From: Terriglobales bacterium
GTDB taxonomy: Bacteria; Acidobacteriota; Terriglobia; Terriglobales; Acidobacteriaceae
Assembly: GCA_035691485.1 (NCBI GenBank)
Contig: DASSIZ010000033.1
Span: 1 to 64,000, forward strand
DNA: 64,000 nt
Direction: 5' to 3'
In this document: positions 18,147 through 28,597 of the stretch, piece after piece
Numbering within the stretch: position 1 is the stretch's first letter
How the letters are laid out: every line of letters begins with the position of its first letter
The notes under the pieces: generated by a model
Databases searched by the model: none
What the model was told of the DNA's origin: nothing
Seen by the model: the letters and a program-made list of their open reading frames with translations, nothing else
Made by a program: the position numbers and the translations under genes

Positions 18147-18414
18147 GGGTCAGTGATAGCCGTCACAGCCTCATGTGAGCGCCTGCCGGGGAGCTTCTCG
18201 TTGTCTGATTTCCTGACACATTTGGGATTCTTCTGACATGCCGTCGGCGCGCCGGCGGACCAGTCCAGCGGGTACCAACCGCTCCCAAGCGCGTGTACCA
18301 CAATGACGTATTCCGCGTCTCAACAAGTCCGATCCTCCACTGCCGGCCAACGGTGATCAAGGTGCAGTAAGGACAGACGCTATTCGCTCCAGGCCCTACA
18401 ACTTGGATCCGCAA

Positions 18415-18452
18415 ATCCGGGGTATGCCACCTTCGCGTGACATACCCCGGAT
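18415..18452. repeat. Perfect 12-base inverted repeat
   Basis: ATCCGGGGTATG at 18415-18426 and its exact complement CATACCCCGGAT at 18441-18452 enclose a 14-base loop. It is a strong hairpin in either strand, with CATTTT following on the plus strand. It could be a transcription stop, an RNA structure or a palindromic mobile-repeat remnant; copies elsewhere in the genome would decide. Confidence 0.6.
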
Positions 18453-18627
18453 CATTTTCCAATTCGACCTCTTTATGACCATTACGCCAGAGGAAATCGC
18501 CCCGGGGCTGTCGCCGCCCTCGCCGGACCCAACGCCAACTACTTCACGGGAGCGACGCTCAACCGGTGCCTGCTCAATCGTTGTCCTCCAGCCTTTCCCT
18601 TCCCTTGCCCTGGAGTTCGGAACTGCA

Positions 18628-18668
18628 AACGATCGTGCCATGGAACAGAACGATCGTGCCATGGAACA
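18628..18668. repeat. Two tandem copies of a 20-base unit
   Basis: AACGATCGTGCCATGGAACA occurs at 18628-18647 and 18649-18668, a 21-base period with one G between the copies. The unit contains the palindromes CGATCG and CCATGG. Confidence 0.7.
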
Positions 18669-18755
18669 AAAGGAAGGATTTTGCTCCCCTATATTTTCTT
18701 GAGGCGATCGTCACACTTATTGGATAAGAGCCACTCGGTGCAGAGGTAGCAGACA

Positions 18756-19022
18756 ATGAGCCGGCTACGACTTTTGGTTCCTCGTCGCGACGCCAACGGT
18801 ACCTCCATTATTTCGTTCGATTGCAGCGAGTGTAGTTGGCAGTATCTCCTGCAGGAGAGGACTCCTTACTCGATTTGCTACGCCGACGCTGAGCGGGCGT
18901 GCAAGGAATTTGATGGACACCGCTGCAGCCAGTTCACGGCCTTAAGCGCCGTCGACGCAACTCCCGTTATCCGAGCTCGTCGTGTGTACGATTCCCGCTG
19001 TGTTCCACCCGGTCGGAAATAG
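18756..19022 (+). CDS. Small Cys-containing protein, unknown function
   Basis: An 88-residue protein. The ATG at 18756 has AGAGG nine bases upstream. It contains a CSEC motif (FDCSECSWQYLL) and later Cys residues (SICYA, HRCSQF), a pattern seen in small zinc-ribbon-like proteins of Acidobacteriota. There is no signal peptide or membrane segment. A hairpin follows its stop codon. Function cannot be assigned; metal binding is a guess from the Cys spacing. Confidence 0.55.
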   Translation: MSRLRLLVPRRDANGTSIISFDCSECSWQYLLQERTPYSICYADAERACKEFDGHRCSQFTALSAVDATPVIRARRVYDSRCVPPGRK

Positions 19023-19027
19023 GCCAA

Positions 19028-19052
19028 CCGCAGCTTCTGGCCAAAGCTGCGG
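19028..19052 (+). terminator. Hairpin after the small Cys gene, terminator-like
   Basis: CCGCAGCTT and AAGCTGCGG form a perfect nine-base stem around a seven-base loop, six bases after the stop codon at 19022. There is no T-tract on the plus strand, so intrinsic termination is uncertain. Confidence 0.4.
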
Positions 19053-19331
19053 CTAAGATCCTGAACTGCAGAGTGTTGATTTCGAAGGGAACACGCCAAG
19101 GTTTCTGGCGATTTTCCCATTCGGCTGCAATCTCGTCGCGATGGTCAACACCGGCCGGCAAAAATTGGTTGTATAATTCTGTTCATCGAGCAGTGAGCGC
19201 CAGCCACAGAGGCAGTAGCCTTTGTTCCTGTTGGGCGCTCCGCTCATTTCAAAGCGGCTTCGCCCTTCGTCGACGAGAAAAACCAAAACTTCCAGGGCGT
19301 GCGAGCGCCCTGCTGGTCCGAGGAGTTGAGT

Positions 19332-21782
19332 GTGGACGAACTCACGCACTCGGCGGGTCGAAGCGTTCCAGTTGAGCATTCCGCGCACAAACCTGTCCCG
19401 GACAGCGACTGGCCCTTCCCGGCCGACCATGGACTTGGGCTGGTCTGCATTCATAGCTTGGATGGTCGACTGCTCTCGGTTAGTCCGGCGGCGGCTAAGG
19501 CCTTCGGTTACGAAGCCCAGGAGATGATTGAGCGGCCAATGCGCGATTTTCTTCCGCTCGATGTCCGCGACAATCTAGCCGTCTACTTAGACCGCATACG
19601 GCAAGACGGTACCGCATCAGGGCTAGTACGGGTCGTCACCAGGTCAGGTGATGAAAGAATTCTCGCGTATTCAAATGTATTACGGCAAGAGTCCGGCAAA
19701 CCTGCGTACGTTCTGGGTCATGCCGCCGACGTCACTGAAATCAAGAAAGCCGAACAACAACTCCGCGCGGCCGAGGAACGGTTTCGATCGCTGGTCCAGT
19801 GCAGTTCGGAGATTGTCGCGATCGCCACCCCCGAGGCGTCTATCGAGTACATCAGCGCTGCTGTCCAGCGCGTATTAGGATATTCGCCAGAGCAGGTCAT
19901 GGGGCAGAATATCTTCAACTACGTTCACAGCTCCGATGTACCAGCGGCGCAGAGTGCTTTTGCAGCAGCTCTCCAAAAATCTGGTTACGCAATGCCTGTC
20001 GAGATGCGCCTCCGCAACAGGGACGGGAGCTATGTTCATTGTGAAGTCGCAGCTACAAACCTGATCGACACGCCGGGCGTCGCCGGGGTTGTAATTACCG
20101 CGCGAGATCTTAGCATTCGAAAAACCGCTGAACGCAAATTTGAAGAATACAAACAAGAGTTCGAGCAACGAGATCGCAAGCGCTCCGCCGAGTTGACAGC
20201 CACAAACCGGATATTGGTAGCGGAGATCAGGGAAAGAGAGCGCACCGAAAAAGCGCTTCGCGAATCAAAATCGCTGCTTCAGGCGACATTGGAATCAACG
20301 GCAGACGGCATTCTGGTCGTTGACATGCAGGGCGGGTTCGCCAGCTACAACCGTCGATTTGTCGAAATGTGGGGCATTCCGGAACATGTCTTGAAATGGG
20401 GAAGGGACGAAGAATTATTGAACTACGTTCTGGGTGGACTCAGGACTCCTGCCGAATTTCTGGCCAAAGTCAGAGATCTTTATGAACATCCCGAGCAGTC
20501 CAGCTATGACGTGCTCGAGTTCAAAGATGGAAGAATGTTCGAACGCTACTCGCAACCGCAAAAGATCTCGGGAAAAATCGTCGGAAGGGTTTGGAGCTTT
20601 CGTGACATTACCGAACGAAAGCACTTGGAGGAACATCTGCGGCAAGCACAGAAGATGGAAGCGGTGGGGAGGCTTGCGGGCGGAGTAGCGCATGACTTCA
20701 ACAACCTTCTGATGGTAATTATGGGCCATTGTAGAGAACTGAATGCATGGGATGGCGTCGCTTCGGATGTTGCGAGGCACAGTATCGACCAGATATTTGC
20801 GGCGTCGGTGAGGGCTGCGTCGCTGACCAAGCAACTTTTGGCTTTCAGCCGAAGACAGGTTTTGTCACCACGCGTACTTGATGTGAACCTCGCTTTGGCC
20901 GGACTCTACCCCATGCTTCGCCGGCTGATAAGTGAAGATATTGAATTGCTGGTTACGCCATCTAAGTCGGCGGTATTTGTGAAGGCTGATCCCGCCCAGC
21001 TGGATCAAGTGATTGTCAACCTTGTCGTCAATGCACGGGATGCAATGCCGAAAGGCGGACGACTAACAGTGATCGCGTCCTCTGTAGATGTCAAGGATGC
21101 TTGCACGAGGGGAACTACATCTGTTCCACCAGGGAGCTATGTTCTTCTAACCGTCGCGGATACGGGCATCGGGATCAAGCAAGAAACACTGCCCCGGATT
21201 TTTGAGCCGTTTTTTACAACCAAAGAACCTGGACAAGGAACGGGACTCGGGCTGTCCACGGCCTACGGCATCATAAAACAGAGCCATGGTCATATATCGG
21301 TTGAGAGTGAATGCGCCCGCGGAACAAGATTTGAGATTTACTTGCCAAGACTCGACCCTCCATCCGTGGCTGCCCCCTCCATCTCCAATGTCACTGCCCA
21401 GGCCTGCGGCGGTTCGGAGACTATCTTGGTGGTTGAAGATGAGGAAGGGATTCGAATTCTTACAAAGGCATATCTCGAGCAGCAGGGTTATACGGTGCTG
21501 GCCGCGGCAAACGGAGTGGAAGCACTGGCACTCGTCCAAGCCTCTTCGGAGCCAATTCACTTACTACTTACGGACGTAATCATGCCCGGCATGAGAGGTA
21601 CGGAGTTGGCTCATCGTTTGTTGAAGGACAGACCGAGGACGCAAGTGCTCTACGTTTCTGGCTATCCGGAAGAAGAAATCGAGGATCCGGCCGCAGTTTT
21701 TCTCCAGAAGCCATTTCCCATGGAAGACTTGGGAGCGAAAATACGCGATCTGTTGGACAAGAGCCGCGCTTCGGCGGCTTAA
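19332..21782 (+). CDS. Multi-PAS hybrid histidine kinase
   Basis: An 816-residue soluble protein. GTG at 19332 is preferred because GAGGAG lies six bases upstream; an in-frame GTG at 19299 lacks this. It has three PAS domains (about 30-140, 155-270 and 310-420) joined by a coiled coil ([18 protein letters not shown]). A dimerisation helix with [11 protein letters not shown] follows (phospho-His in AHDFNN), then an ATPase domain ([24 protein letters not shown]) and a C-terminal receiver ([16 protein letters not shown]). The receiver may act as a phosphate sink or pass the phosphate on. No cognate regulator adjoins it. Confidence 0.93.
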   Translation: MDELTHSAGRSVPVEHSAHKPVPDSDWPFPADHGLGLVCIHSLDGRLLSVSPAAAKAFGYEAQEMIERPMRDFLPLDVRDNLAVYLDRIRQDGTASGLVRVVTRSGDERILAYSNVLRQESGKPAYVLGHAADVTEIKKAEQQLRAAEERFRSLVQCSSEIVAIATPEASIEYISAAVQRVLGYSPEQVMGQNIFNYVHSSDVPAAQSAFAAALQKSGYAMPVEMRLRNRDGSYVHCEVAATNLIDTPGVAGVVITARDLSIRKTAERKFEEYKQEFEQRDRKRSAELTATNRILVAEIRERERTEKALRESKSLLQATLESTADGILVVDMQGGFASYNRRFVEMWGIPEHVLKWGRDEELLNYVLGGLRTPAEFLAKVRDLYEHPEQSSYDVLEFKDGRMFERYSQPQKISGKIVGRVWSFRDITERKHLEEHLRQAQKMEAVGRLAGGVAHDFNNLLMVIMGHCRELNAWDGVASDVARHSIDQIFAASVRAASLTKQLLAFSRRQVLSPRVLDVNLALAGLYPMLRRLISEDIELLVTPSKSAVFVKADPAQLDQVIVNLVVNARDAMPKGGRLTVIASSVDVKDACTRGTTSVPPGSYVLLTVADTGIGIKQETLPRIFEPFFTTKEPGQGTGLGLSTAYGIIKQSHGHISVESECARGTRFEIYLPRLDPPSVAAPSISNVTAQACGGSETILVVEDEEGIRILTKAYLEQQGYTVLAAANGVEALALVQASSEPIHLLLTDVIMPGMRGTELAHRLLKDRPRTQVLYVSGYPEEEIEDPAAVFLQKPFPMEDLGAKIRDLLDKSRASAA

Positions 21783-21834
21783 GCAACAACTATTAGTATT
21801 TCGCGAATTAGTGACTGGAGAAGAGGTGACGGCC

Positions 21835-24750
21835 TCAGTTCGTGCCTTCAACCTCTGTGGCAGTGTTGCGTTTCGTCACGCGGGAGCTTTCAGAATTGCC
21901 AATTAAGACAAAAGGTGCCCAGTGGTAAGCGTCAGGGTAGGTTTGACGCAACTCCAGCACAGCTTGCCTCAGTGCGTCACTCTTGTTCGCGGTCGTGGAC
22001 AGTTTCGCATAAAACAATCTCATGAAATCGGCCGTGCTTCGATCATTGACGTCCCAAAGAGTCAACAGCACGGCTCGAGTACCGGAATAAAGAAGGCCGC
22101 GCACTAGCCCTAACAGTTCATCTCCGCTGGTTACGACGCTCAGGCCAGTGCCACAACCGCTGAGAGTCACGAGCTCTGCCTTGAGTCGGAAATCGTAAAG
22201 ATCGTAAACGCTCAGATAAGAGTCAGCCATGCGAATAGCGGAGAACATGGGGTTATCCGTACGAAATTCGCCATGAGTGGCGATGTGCACAAATCGGCTA
22301 TTCGCGGCGACTTTACGGAGTTGGTCGATAGTTGCCGCGGCACCCATGAGGATGTGCGGGTTGGGAAGCTGCGCCGCTACCGCATCAACCTCTTCGCCGA
22401 TTCGCGGCGTACGCGGATCTGGGATTCCGAGAACCGTCGACCTGCCAACGCTGCTCATTGCTTTTTTCATGGAACACAGGTAATACACGCTGCCGCTGGG
22501 AGCATACGAAATCCCATAAGAATCGATCAGATAGCGCTCTCCGTCGAAAAGCGCATGAAACGGTAGGCGATGCAAACAGCCGTGGGGAACAATGACCAGG
22601 TGCTGGCATTGTAAGAGGTGGCGAAGCGGTAAGATTAAATCCCGATATAGGACGTTAAGATGATCATTGGTTGCGGCACGCAGCAAGTCGGAAAAGGTGC
22701 GTACATATTCGTCCCCAAGGCGAAACTTCGATAACTGAAATTCCAACAAGAGCAGTTCCTGTCGGATACGAGCTGAAGGCGAGAGAGGCACAAGCTGAAA
22801 GGTGTCGGGGCCGAGCAAGGCAGCGTATATGGTGTCTTCTGCGATATAGTACTCAAGCAGCAAAGTGCCCGGGGCAATTGCAGAGCGGATCTCTTCCACG
22901 GTAGCGACGTCTGCCGCTTGAAGATTGGCAGAGTTTTCATCTGCTGTCCAAAGCAGTGGCCCAATCTGGTCGAGTCTCTTCTTCAGTCTGCGAGCGCGCT
23001 TCTGCAGAGTTGTAATGTGTTCCCACGAATACCTGCTGGCCTGCAGGCCTTCCAATTCAATACGTCTGTCAATCCAGTTCAATTCCTGCCGTAGCGCAAT
23101 TGCAGCCTGCATCGTATTGTTGGTCTGTCGAGGTGTCCCACTCCGGTTGAGCGATCGGAACGCGATCAGATCGGCCAGTGCCCGTGATTTTGATTGCTCG
23201 ATATAGGAAAAAGCGGCGAGTTGCTGGTTACCGTCAGGCCTGGTGAGCGACATCCTAACCAGCTTTTCGTAAACGGTTAATTTGTCTTGCTGAAATGAAA
23301 TCTTTGTTTCCGCATGAACTTGGCTGCGCAGAGTACGCAAGATTTCGTGCGCTTTTTTGTAGGTGCGGTAGGCGGCATGCTGCTCCCCGAACGCTTCCTG
23401 GACCTGGCCCAAAACGAAGTAAGCCTGGTAAGCGACAATCGGACTCTCTGCCTTTCGAAGTTTTCGCAGCGCCATGTGGCATTCTTCCTTGGCTCGAACC
23501 AGTTCACCGTTTCGAAGGTCCAATTGCGCGATTAAAAGTTCACAGAGCGCTGCTTTTGTGGGCAGCCTTGATAGTTGAAACACTTCCAACGCCGACTCGC
23601 ACAAACGGCGGGACTGCGAATTGAAGCCGCTCCGATACAAAATCATCGCCTGGTACAGATCTAGCAGAGCAGACCAAACGCGATTGTTCTCACGAGTGAA
23701 GAGCTGCCGAGCGCGTCGCAGAATCGTAATTGCCTTTGAGTTTTCTCCATGGTGTACTTGAGCGATGGCCCAGAAGGTCAGCGCTTTTGCAGTTTCATAG
23801 CGCATGCGCAATGTTTTGAAGTTTGCCAAGGCACGCTGTGCCAAGTGAGCGGCGTCCTCGCTCAAGTTGAGTTCCAGGTAGAGTTCGGACTGATCAAGAT
23901 CACAAAGAGCCTTGTGATAGGTATCACCTGCCTCCTCGCTACGTTGCCGCGCGGCTTCGTACATTTGAATGGCTATCGTGTATTCGCCACGCAGATAATG
24001 CAAATAAGCAATGTTGTAATCTGCTTCAGCGACCAACACCGCCATGTTGTGGCGCTCGCAGTAACAACGGGCCTGAACGTAGACGTCGAGAGCGCGGGCA
24101 AACTTATTCAGACTGATGTAACAGACGGCAATGTTCCGGAGCGCGATGGCGATGTCCTGCGGCTCGCCCGAGCGCCGGAATTCACGATGCGCCCGGTCGT
24201 AGAGTTTCAGGGCTTTGTCGAACTGATCCTGTCGGTAATAGATATTGCCGAGATTCAAATCCAGCCGCGCTAGTCGCAGGCGATCGCCATGTCTTCTGAA
24301 AATGGCTCGGGCTCGTTTTGCCCATTGAATTGCTTTGCCGTAACGGCCTAAATAAATCAGGCTGTGCAGGGCCCCACTGTAAGTGCGACCGATGTCGAGA
24401 TCACACCCTAGCCGGCGGTAAATGGACACCGCGGCGTCGTACTCCTGGATGGCTTGCGCATGCCGGCCGTTGAGATGGAGAACATGGCCTTTCGCGCGAA
24501 GGCCCAGAGCGCCAGCGCGGTCATCGCTAAGTTGCTTTGCGAGCCATTGCGCGGTTCGCGCCAGCGCTGCCGCGCGGCGAAGGTCAATGCGAGCGAGACG
24601 GACGACCTCGTCATAGAGTTGTTCAACTGCTGCCAAATTATGCAGCCAGCCTCTGCGCCGCAGAAACTTCTGTCGCGCAATGTCAGTGGGCAACTCTGCG
24701 AGCTTATCGAGCCAATTGTCCCGTTCGGAACTTCGAGTAACCGCGGCCAC
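21835..24750 (-). CDS. TPR-CHAT protein (caspase-like peptidase fold)
   Basis: A 971-residue protein. GTG at 24748-24750 is preferred because AAGGAGG lies upstream; an ATG at 24813 opens the same frame without one. The N-terminal ~550 residues are tetratricopeptide repeats (for example LDLNLGNIYYRQDQFDKALK and IALRNIAVCYISLNKFARAL). The C-terminal ~330 residues are a CHAT domain with a likely catalytic His (HIATHGEFR) and Cys (LSGCGTG). CHAT proteins are clan CD proteases used in defence and signalling. It is the last gene of the ABC-importer operon, about 80 bases downstream of the binding-protein gene. Its substrate is unknown. Confidence 0.88.
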   Translation of the reverse strand: MAAVTRSSERDNWLDKLAELPTDIARQKFLRRRGWLHNLAAVEQLYDEVVRLARIDLRRAAALARTAQWLAKQLSDDRAGALGLRAKGHVLHLNGRHAQAIQEYDAAVSIYRRLGCDLDIGRTYSGALHSLIYLGRYGKAIQWAKRARAIFRRHGDRLRLARLDLNLGNIYYRQDQFDKALKLYDRAHREFRRSGEPQDIAIALRNIAVCYISLNKFARALDVYVQARCYCERHNMAVLVAEADYNIAYLHYLRGEYTIAIQMYEAARQRSEEAGDTYHKALCDLDQSELYLELNLSEDAAHLAQRALANFKTLRMRYETAKALTFWAIAQVHHGENSKAITILRRARQLFTRENNRVWSALLDLYQAMILYRSGFNSQSRRLCESALEVFQLSRLPTKAALCELLIAQLDLRNGELVRAKEECHMALRKLRKAESPIVAYQAYFVLGQVQEAFGEQHAAYRTYKKAHEILRTLRSQVHAETKISFQQDKLTVYEKLVRMSLTRPDGNQQLAAFSYIEQSKSRALADLIAFRSLNRSGTPRQTNNTMQAAIALRQELNWIDRRIELEGLQASRYSWEHITTLQKRARRLKKRLDQIGPLLWTADENSANLQAADVATVEEIRSAIAPGTLLLEYYIAEDTIYAALLGPDTFQLVPLSPSARIRQELLLLEFQLSKFRLGDEYVRTFSDLLRAATNDHLNVLYRDLILPLRHLLQCQHLVIVPHGCLHRLPFHALFDGERYLIDSYGISYAPSGSVYYLCSMKKAMSSVGRSTVLGIPDPRTPRIGEEVDAVAAQLPNPHILMGAAATIDQLRKVAANSRFVHIATHGEFRTDNPMFSAIRMADSYLSVYDLYDFRLKAELVTLSGCGTGLSVVTSGDELLGLVRGLLYSGTRAVLLTLWDVNDRSTADFMRLFYAKLSTTANKSDALRQAVLELRQTYPDAYHWAPFVLIGNSESSRVTKRNTATEVEGTN

Positions 24751-24828
24751 AGTGTGAACTAAACCTCCTTGATGTCGCGATGCCTCGCAATGCGACAGAC
24801 ATTTCCATGGCACAGCGGACCACGCGAG

Positions 24829-26595
24829 CTATTGCACCCAAAACAGTTCTTCGACGTTCCAAAGGGTGTAATGGTCGAGATTTGCGGGGCGAAAGTTTCC
24901 AATTCCGGTTTTCGCGCCGACTAAAATGTCAGGAGTAGCAAGACAGATGATAGGCAAGTTCTCTGCAATCAATAGCTGCACGCGGTCATAGAGCTGCTTG
25001 CGATCGTGGAATTGCACCGTGGCAAGCTGTTGTTGCATAAGCCGATCAATTTCCGCTTCCCAGTACGTCGCCGGTTGTGTTTCATGCAAGTGCCAGAGGT
25101 GGGTGCTGCCGGTTGAGAGCCACACGTTGATCTCCGACGCGGGATCTACGTCACCGCTACCGATCCCCATCAACGCAGCCTCGTACTCGTATGTTTTCGT
25201 AATGCGGTCGACCATCGCACGAAATTCCATCGGCACGATGTCAACCCGCATTCCAAGCTGGCCCAGGTCTTCCTGAACCATGGTTGCCATGGCTACGCGG
25301 GGAGCATTACCCGCGGCTACAACGATCGAGAAGGCGACACGTTCCCCGTTTGGCGCCAAAAGAGTGCCGTCCTGTGCCCACGAAAACCCCGAGCTTTTCA
25401 GAAAAGCCTTGGCGTGGTCGAGGTTGCGCGATGGTTTAGGTAACTCAGCGTTCAGCCACAACTTGTTGCCCGGTGTTACCGGTCCCCAAAGTGGGCTCCC
25501 ATTGCCGCGATAAACGATTTTGGCGATCGCCTCCCGGTCGATAACAGCGGATACGGCTCGGCGGAAATTCACCTCACGAAACCAAGTCTGCTTGCTGGCA
25601 ATTCGCGGAAACTGGCCGACGTCATTCAGGTTGAAAAAGACGAAATTGTATTCAAGTCCAGGTCCGACGTCGTAGAGACGATAGGTGCCGGAGGTATTCT
25701 TCGACAAGACCGCATAGTTCTCAGCGCCGATGCGGTTGATGATGTCGGTCTCTCCCGCTTGAAAACGCATGACCTGAGCATCGTCCGTACCGACGAACAG
25801 AAACGTGAGTCGTTCCAAGTACGGTAATCGTTTTCCCGTCCGGTCTGCCTTCCAGTAATAAGGATTGCGTTCAAGGACGACCCGTGTGCCTGCCGCATAT
25901 TCTTTCAAGCGAAACGGTCCGAGCCCAACGATTGTCTCTGGCTTGCTGTCCAAGCGCCACGCGTCTGCGAAAGCGCCTTGTTGATAGGTCTTTTCCAAAA
26001 CATGGCGCGGAAGTATCGCAATGCTATCAAAGAGACGCTCGGCTGGACCGTACGGCTGCGCCAATTGGAACTCCACCGTATATTGGTCCAGTTTGCGCAC
26101 CACAATCGGCTTGCCACCAGGCAGGAGCAAATCGCGCTGCGGAGAGCCGACCTTCTCGTCCATGTAAATCTGGAAAGAGAAAACAACATCATCGGCGTCG
26201 AAGGGATGGCCATCGGAAAAACGAATTCCTCGACGCAAGTTAACCGTGTAGCGGCGCCCGTCAGGTGAAATTTTCCAGGCTTTAGCCAGAGCGGGCTCCG
26301 TCTGCTGTGAATGCCGGTTGATGTGCACCAAGTCGGCCATCATGCGCCAGATGATGTCCCGAGACGGAACATCCAAAGCCATCACAGGATTCAGTGTCTT
26401 CGGCTCGACGCGTTGTGCAACTACCAAAACGCCACCGGAGCGCCCGACTTCAGAACTGGTGCTAAAGAGTTCTTCGTTAGCTTGGGCGTGTACATTAACA
26501 ACCAGTACAGTTGAGAAAGCAAACGCCAACGCAATTCCAACCGCGAAAGGTCTTGCCACATGATGATGTCTGTAGGTATTCGCGTAGTCCTTCAT
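24829..26595 (-). CDS. Oligopeptide-type ABC importer substrate-binding protein
   Basis: A 588-residue protein from the ATG at 26593-26595 (GCAGGAG upstream), overlapping the permease stop as ATGA. The longer frame buries the signal. A signal peptide (FAVGIALAFAFSTVLVVNVHAQA) precedes a family 5 solute-binding fold: AWKISPDGRRYTVNLRRGIRFSDG, DADDVVFSF and LGMRVDIVP are typical of DppA/OppA. There is no lipobox Cys, so it is probably free or membrane-tethered by an uncleaved signal. The ligand could be peptide, opine or sugar; sequence does not tell. Confidence 0.9.
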   Translation of the reverse strand: MKDYANTYRHHHVARPFAVGIALAFAFSTVLVVNVHAQANEELFSTSSEVGRSGGVLVVAQRVEPKTLNPVMALDVPSRDIIWRMMADLVHINRHSQQTEPALAKAWKISPDGRRYTVNLRRGIRFSDGHPFDADDVVFSFQIYMDEKVGSPQRDLLLPGGKPIVVRKLDQYTVEFQLAQPYGPAERLFDSIAILPRHVLEKTYQQGAFADAWRLDSKPETIVGLGPFRLKEYAAGTRVVLERNPYYWKADRTGKRLPYLERLTFLFVGTDDAQVMRFQAGETDIINRIGAENYAVLSKNTSGTYRLYDVGPGLEYNFVFFNLNDVGQFPRIASKQTWFREVNFRRAVSAVIDREAIAKIVYRGNGSPLWGPVTPGNKLWLNAELPKPSRNLDHAKAFLKSSGFSWAQDGTLLAPNGERVAFSIVVAAGNAPRVAMATMVQEDLGQLGMRVDIVPMEFRAMVDRITKTYEYEAALMGIGSGDVDPASEINVWLSTGSTHLWHLHETQPATYWEAEIDRLMQQQLATVQFHDRKQLYDRVQLLIAENLPIICLATPDILVGAKTGIGNFRPANLDHYTLWNVEELFWVQ

Positions 26596-27602
26596 TGATA
26601 TGACTCCTGCAAGGCATTCGCAACGGTGTAGTAGGCCCAGAAAATTACGATGGCCGGAATCGCCGGCAAGAACATCCACCAATACGAACTCAGTATGTGA
26701 TAGTGCAGTAACGCGCTCAGCATGTTCCCCCAACTCGGAACCGGTTCGCTTACACCAAGACCCAGAAATGACAGTGTCATCTCGCTCAAACTGTACCTTG
26801 GCACGAGCAGCGTGGCCTGGGTTAGCGCGACTGCAAGAGTTTGCGGAACAATGTGCCGCCGGAGGACGTAGAGGTTCGATGCGCCGAAACCTCGCGCGGC
26901 GATCACGTAGTTTCGTTCTTTCGCTGTGAGCACGATGCCGCGGATTAATCGCGCAGGTCGCGCCCAGCCGACAATTCCGATCACCGCAATGACAAGAAGA
27001 AAACTTCTTGTTGGATCAACATTCAGAGGCAGAAATGCTTTGACTGCCAGCAACAGGTAAATCCATGGCAATACCATGAATACTTCCGCCGCACGCATGA
27101 CCACGTCGTCAGCTGGGCTCCCGTAGTATCCAGCTATGATCCCGAACAGCAGTCCGATGCCTATCGAGAGTGCGCCGGCAAGCAATCCGGCCACCAGCGA
27201 AATCTGGCCACCCCGCAGGAGCCGAGACAACTGATCTCGGCCGTACTGGTCTGTGCCCAAGACAAAAAGGTGTGCCGGTTCATCCACTCCGAAAAGGTGT
27301 ATGCGTTCGGTCCAATGTGCCGCCACTTTATATTCAGCGCCGCGAACGAAAAACCGGATGGGATAGGCATGTTCCCGTGCCTCGACGTACCCTGCGGAGC
27401 TATATTCCAGCGGATAAATGAACGGCCGAAGATGGAATTGACGTTGACCATCCATGAAATGAATGCGAGTTGGAGGCGCAAATGAGTAACTACGGATTTG
27501 TGCAGAATAGTCGTACGGGGCAATAAATCCGCCGAGCAGTACAATCGCGTGCACAGTGATAAGGCTGTAGACCGCGACCCGAAGTGGTTTTCTCGTACTC
27601 AC
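26592..27602 (-). CDS. ABC importer permease, DppC/OppC type
   Basis: A 336-residue protein from a GTG at 27600-27602, overlapping the previous stop (GTGA). The N-terminal helix is followed by a ~100-residue periplasmic insert that ends in LGTDQYGRDQLSRLLRGGQISL, the hallmark of DppC-type permeases. The coupling loop AKERNYVIAARGFGASNLYVLRRHIVPQ contacts the ATPases, and further transmembrane helices follow. It forms the channel with the DppB-like subunit encoded immediately upstream. The periplasmic insert is longer than in E. coli DppC. Confidence 0.92.
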   Translation of the reverse strand: MSTRKPLRVAVYSLITVHAIVLLGGFIAPYDYSAQIRSYSFAPPTRIHFMDGQRQFHLRPFIYPLEYSSAGYVEAREHAYPIRFFVRGAEYKVAAHWTERIHLFGVDEPAHLFVLGTDQYGRDQLSRLLRGGQISLVAGLLAGALSIGIGLLFGIIAGYYGSPADDVVMRAAEVFMVLPWIYLLLAVKAFLPLNVDPTRSFLLVIAVIGIVGWARPARLIRGIVLTAKERNYVIAARGFGASNLYVLRRHIVPQTLAVALTQATLLVPRYSLSEMTLSFLGLGVSEPVPSWGNMLSALLHYHILSSYWWMFLPAIPAIVIFWAYYTVANALQESYQ

Positions 27603-28570
27603 ACGGAAACGCTCCTGATACGCGGGTCAGCGGCATACAAAAGCAAGTCGGCGACGAGGTTGGCGAATATCACCAACAAAGCCGACAGCATGACCGAACC
27701 GATGACGACATAAACGTCGCGCGCCAAAATCGCTTCCAGCAGCAGGGGGCCGATCCCCGGCCACCCCATGATGACTTCAACCAGCATCGAGCCGCTCAGG
27801 AGACCTGCGAGCGAAAGACCGAATAGCGAGATGAGCGGGTTGGCCGCGGCGGGGAGCGCGTAGCGGAATAGCAGCGAGCGGCGTGGTATCCCGTGAGCGC
27901 GAGCAGCGCTGATGAACGGGGAGCTCAAAACCTCGGCCATCGAACTGCGCAAGTGCCGCACTAAGACAGGCAACGTGCTGAGGACGAGCGCTAGCACTGG
28001 CAACATCAGGTGAAGAGCAAGGTCCTTTGCCTTCGCCCAAACGCTCAACTCGTCGAACCCCAGGGAGGTCATTCCCCCGACAGGGAAAGCATGGGTGCGA
28101 ACGGCGATCCAGAGACATGCCAGCGCCAAAATCATGTCGGGCACGACGAGCAGACCGGAGGTCGCCATTTCTACTGCATGCCCGCGCCATGAACTCTTGT
28201 TCGTCAAAGTCCACAATCCGAGGGGAATGGCTATAGCCCAGGCCAGCATTGTTGCTAGTCCGGTCAACATCATCGTGTTTTTCGCGCGCCGTAGCAGCAA
28301 CGGCGCGACTGGTGCGTTGTAGGCGAGCGAGAGACCGAAATCGCCGTGAGAAGTGGACTTCAACCACCGCCCATAACGGATCAGCAGCGGTTGGTCGAGT
28401 CCGTATCTTGTTTTCAGGAGCGTTATTGCGTCTTGCGAGATATTCGGATTCGCTTTGAGCTCGTCAAAGTAGCTTCCCGGAGCAAGTTCCAGCAGCGCAA
28501 ACGTGAACACGGATACGGCAAATGCAAGTAACACGCCGTGTAAGACCCTGTTTAGTGCGTAATAGCCCAT
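27599..28570 (-). CDS. ABC importer permease, DppB/OppB type
   Basis: A 323-residue protein from the ATG at 28568-28570 (GAGGAA upstream); a TTG at 28597 is an alternative. Features are an N-terminal helix, LAPGSYFDELKANPNIS, GLDQPLLIRYGRWLKSTSHGDFGLSL, and five further helices. The coupling loop (SPFISAARAHGIPRRSLLFRYALP) and MGWPGIGPLLLEAILARD are classical DppB motifs. It sits 27 bases after the second ATPase gene and overlaps the DppC gene, consistent with one operon. Confidence 0.92.
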   Translation of the reverse strand: MGYYALNRVLHGVLLAFAVSVFTFALLELAPGSYFDELKANPNISQDAITLLKTRYGLDQPLLIRYGRWLKSTSHGDFGLSLAYNAPVAPLLLRRAKNTMMLTGLATMLAWAIAIPLGLWTLTNKSSWRGHAVEMATSGLLVVPDMILALACLWIAVRTHAFPVGGMTSLGFDELSVWAKAKDLALHLMLPVLALVLSTLPVLVRHLRSSMAEVLSSPFISAARAHGIPRRSLLFRYALPAAANPLISLFGLSLAGLLSGSMLVEVIMGWPGIGPLLLEAILARDVYVVIGSVMLSALLVIFANLVADLLLYAADPRIRSVSV

Positions 28571-28597
28571 ACTGCTATTCCTCAGAGAGTTACCCAA

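Larger units (their letters stand above)
18147..18755. other. Intergenic region with hairpin and short duplication
   Basis: This 609-base spacer separates the minus-strand kinase from the plus-strand small gene. It holds a perfect 12-base inverted repeat (18415-18452) and a 20-base duplication (18628-18668), reported separately. A 99-codon frame at 18403-18702 spans both, but it has no Shine-Dalgarno site or recognisable domain and is not called. Confidence 0.5.

Noticed and set aside
18403-18702. 99-codon plus-strand frame
   Set aside because: No Shine-Dalgarno site or domain; it exists because the 21-base duplication keeps the frame open.
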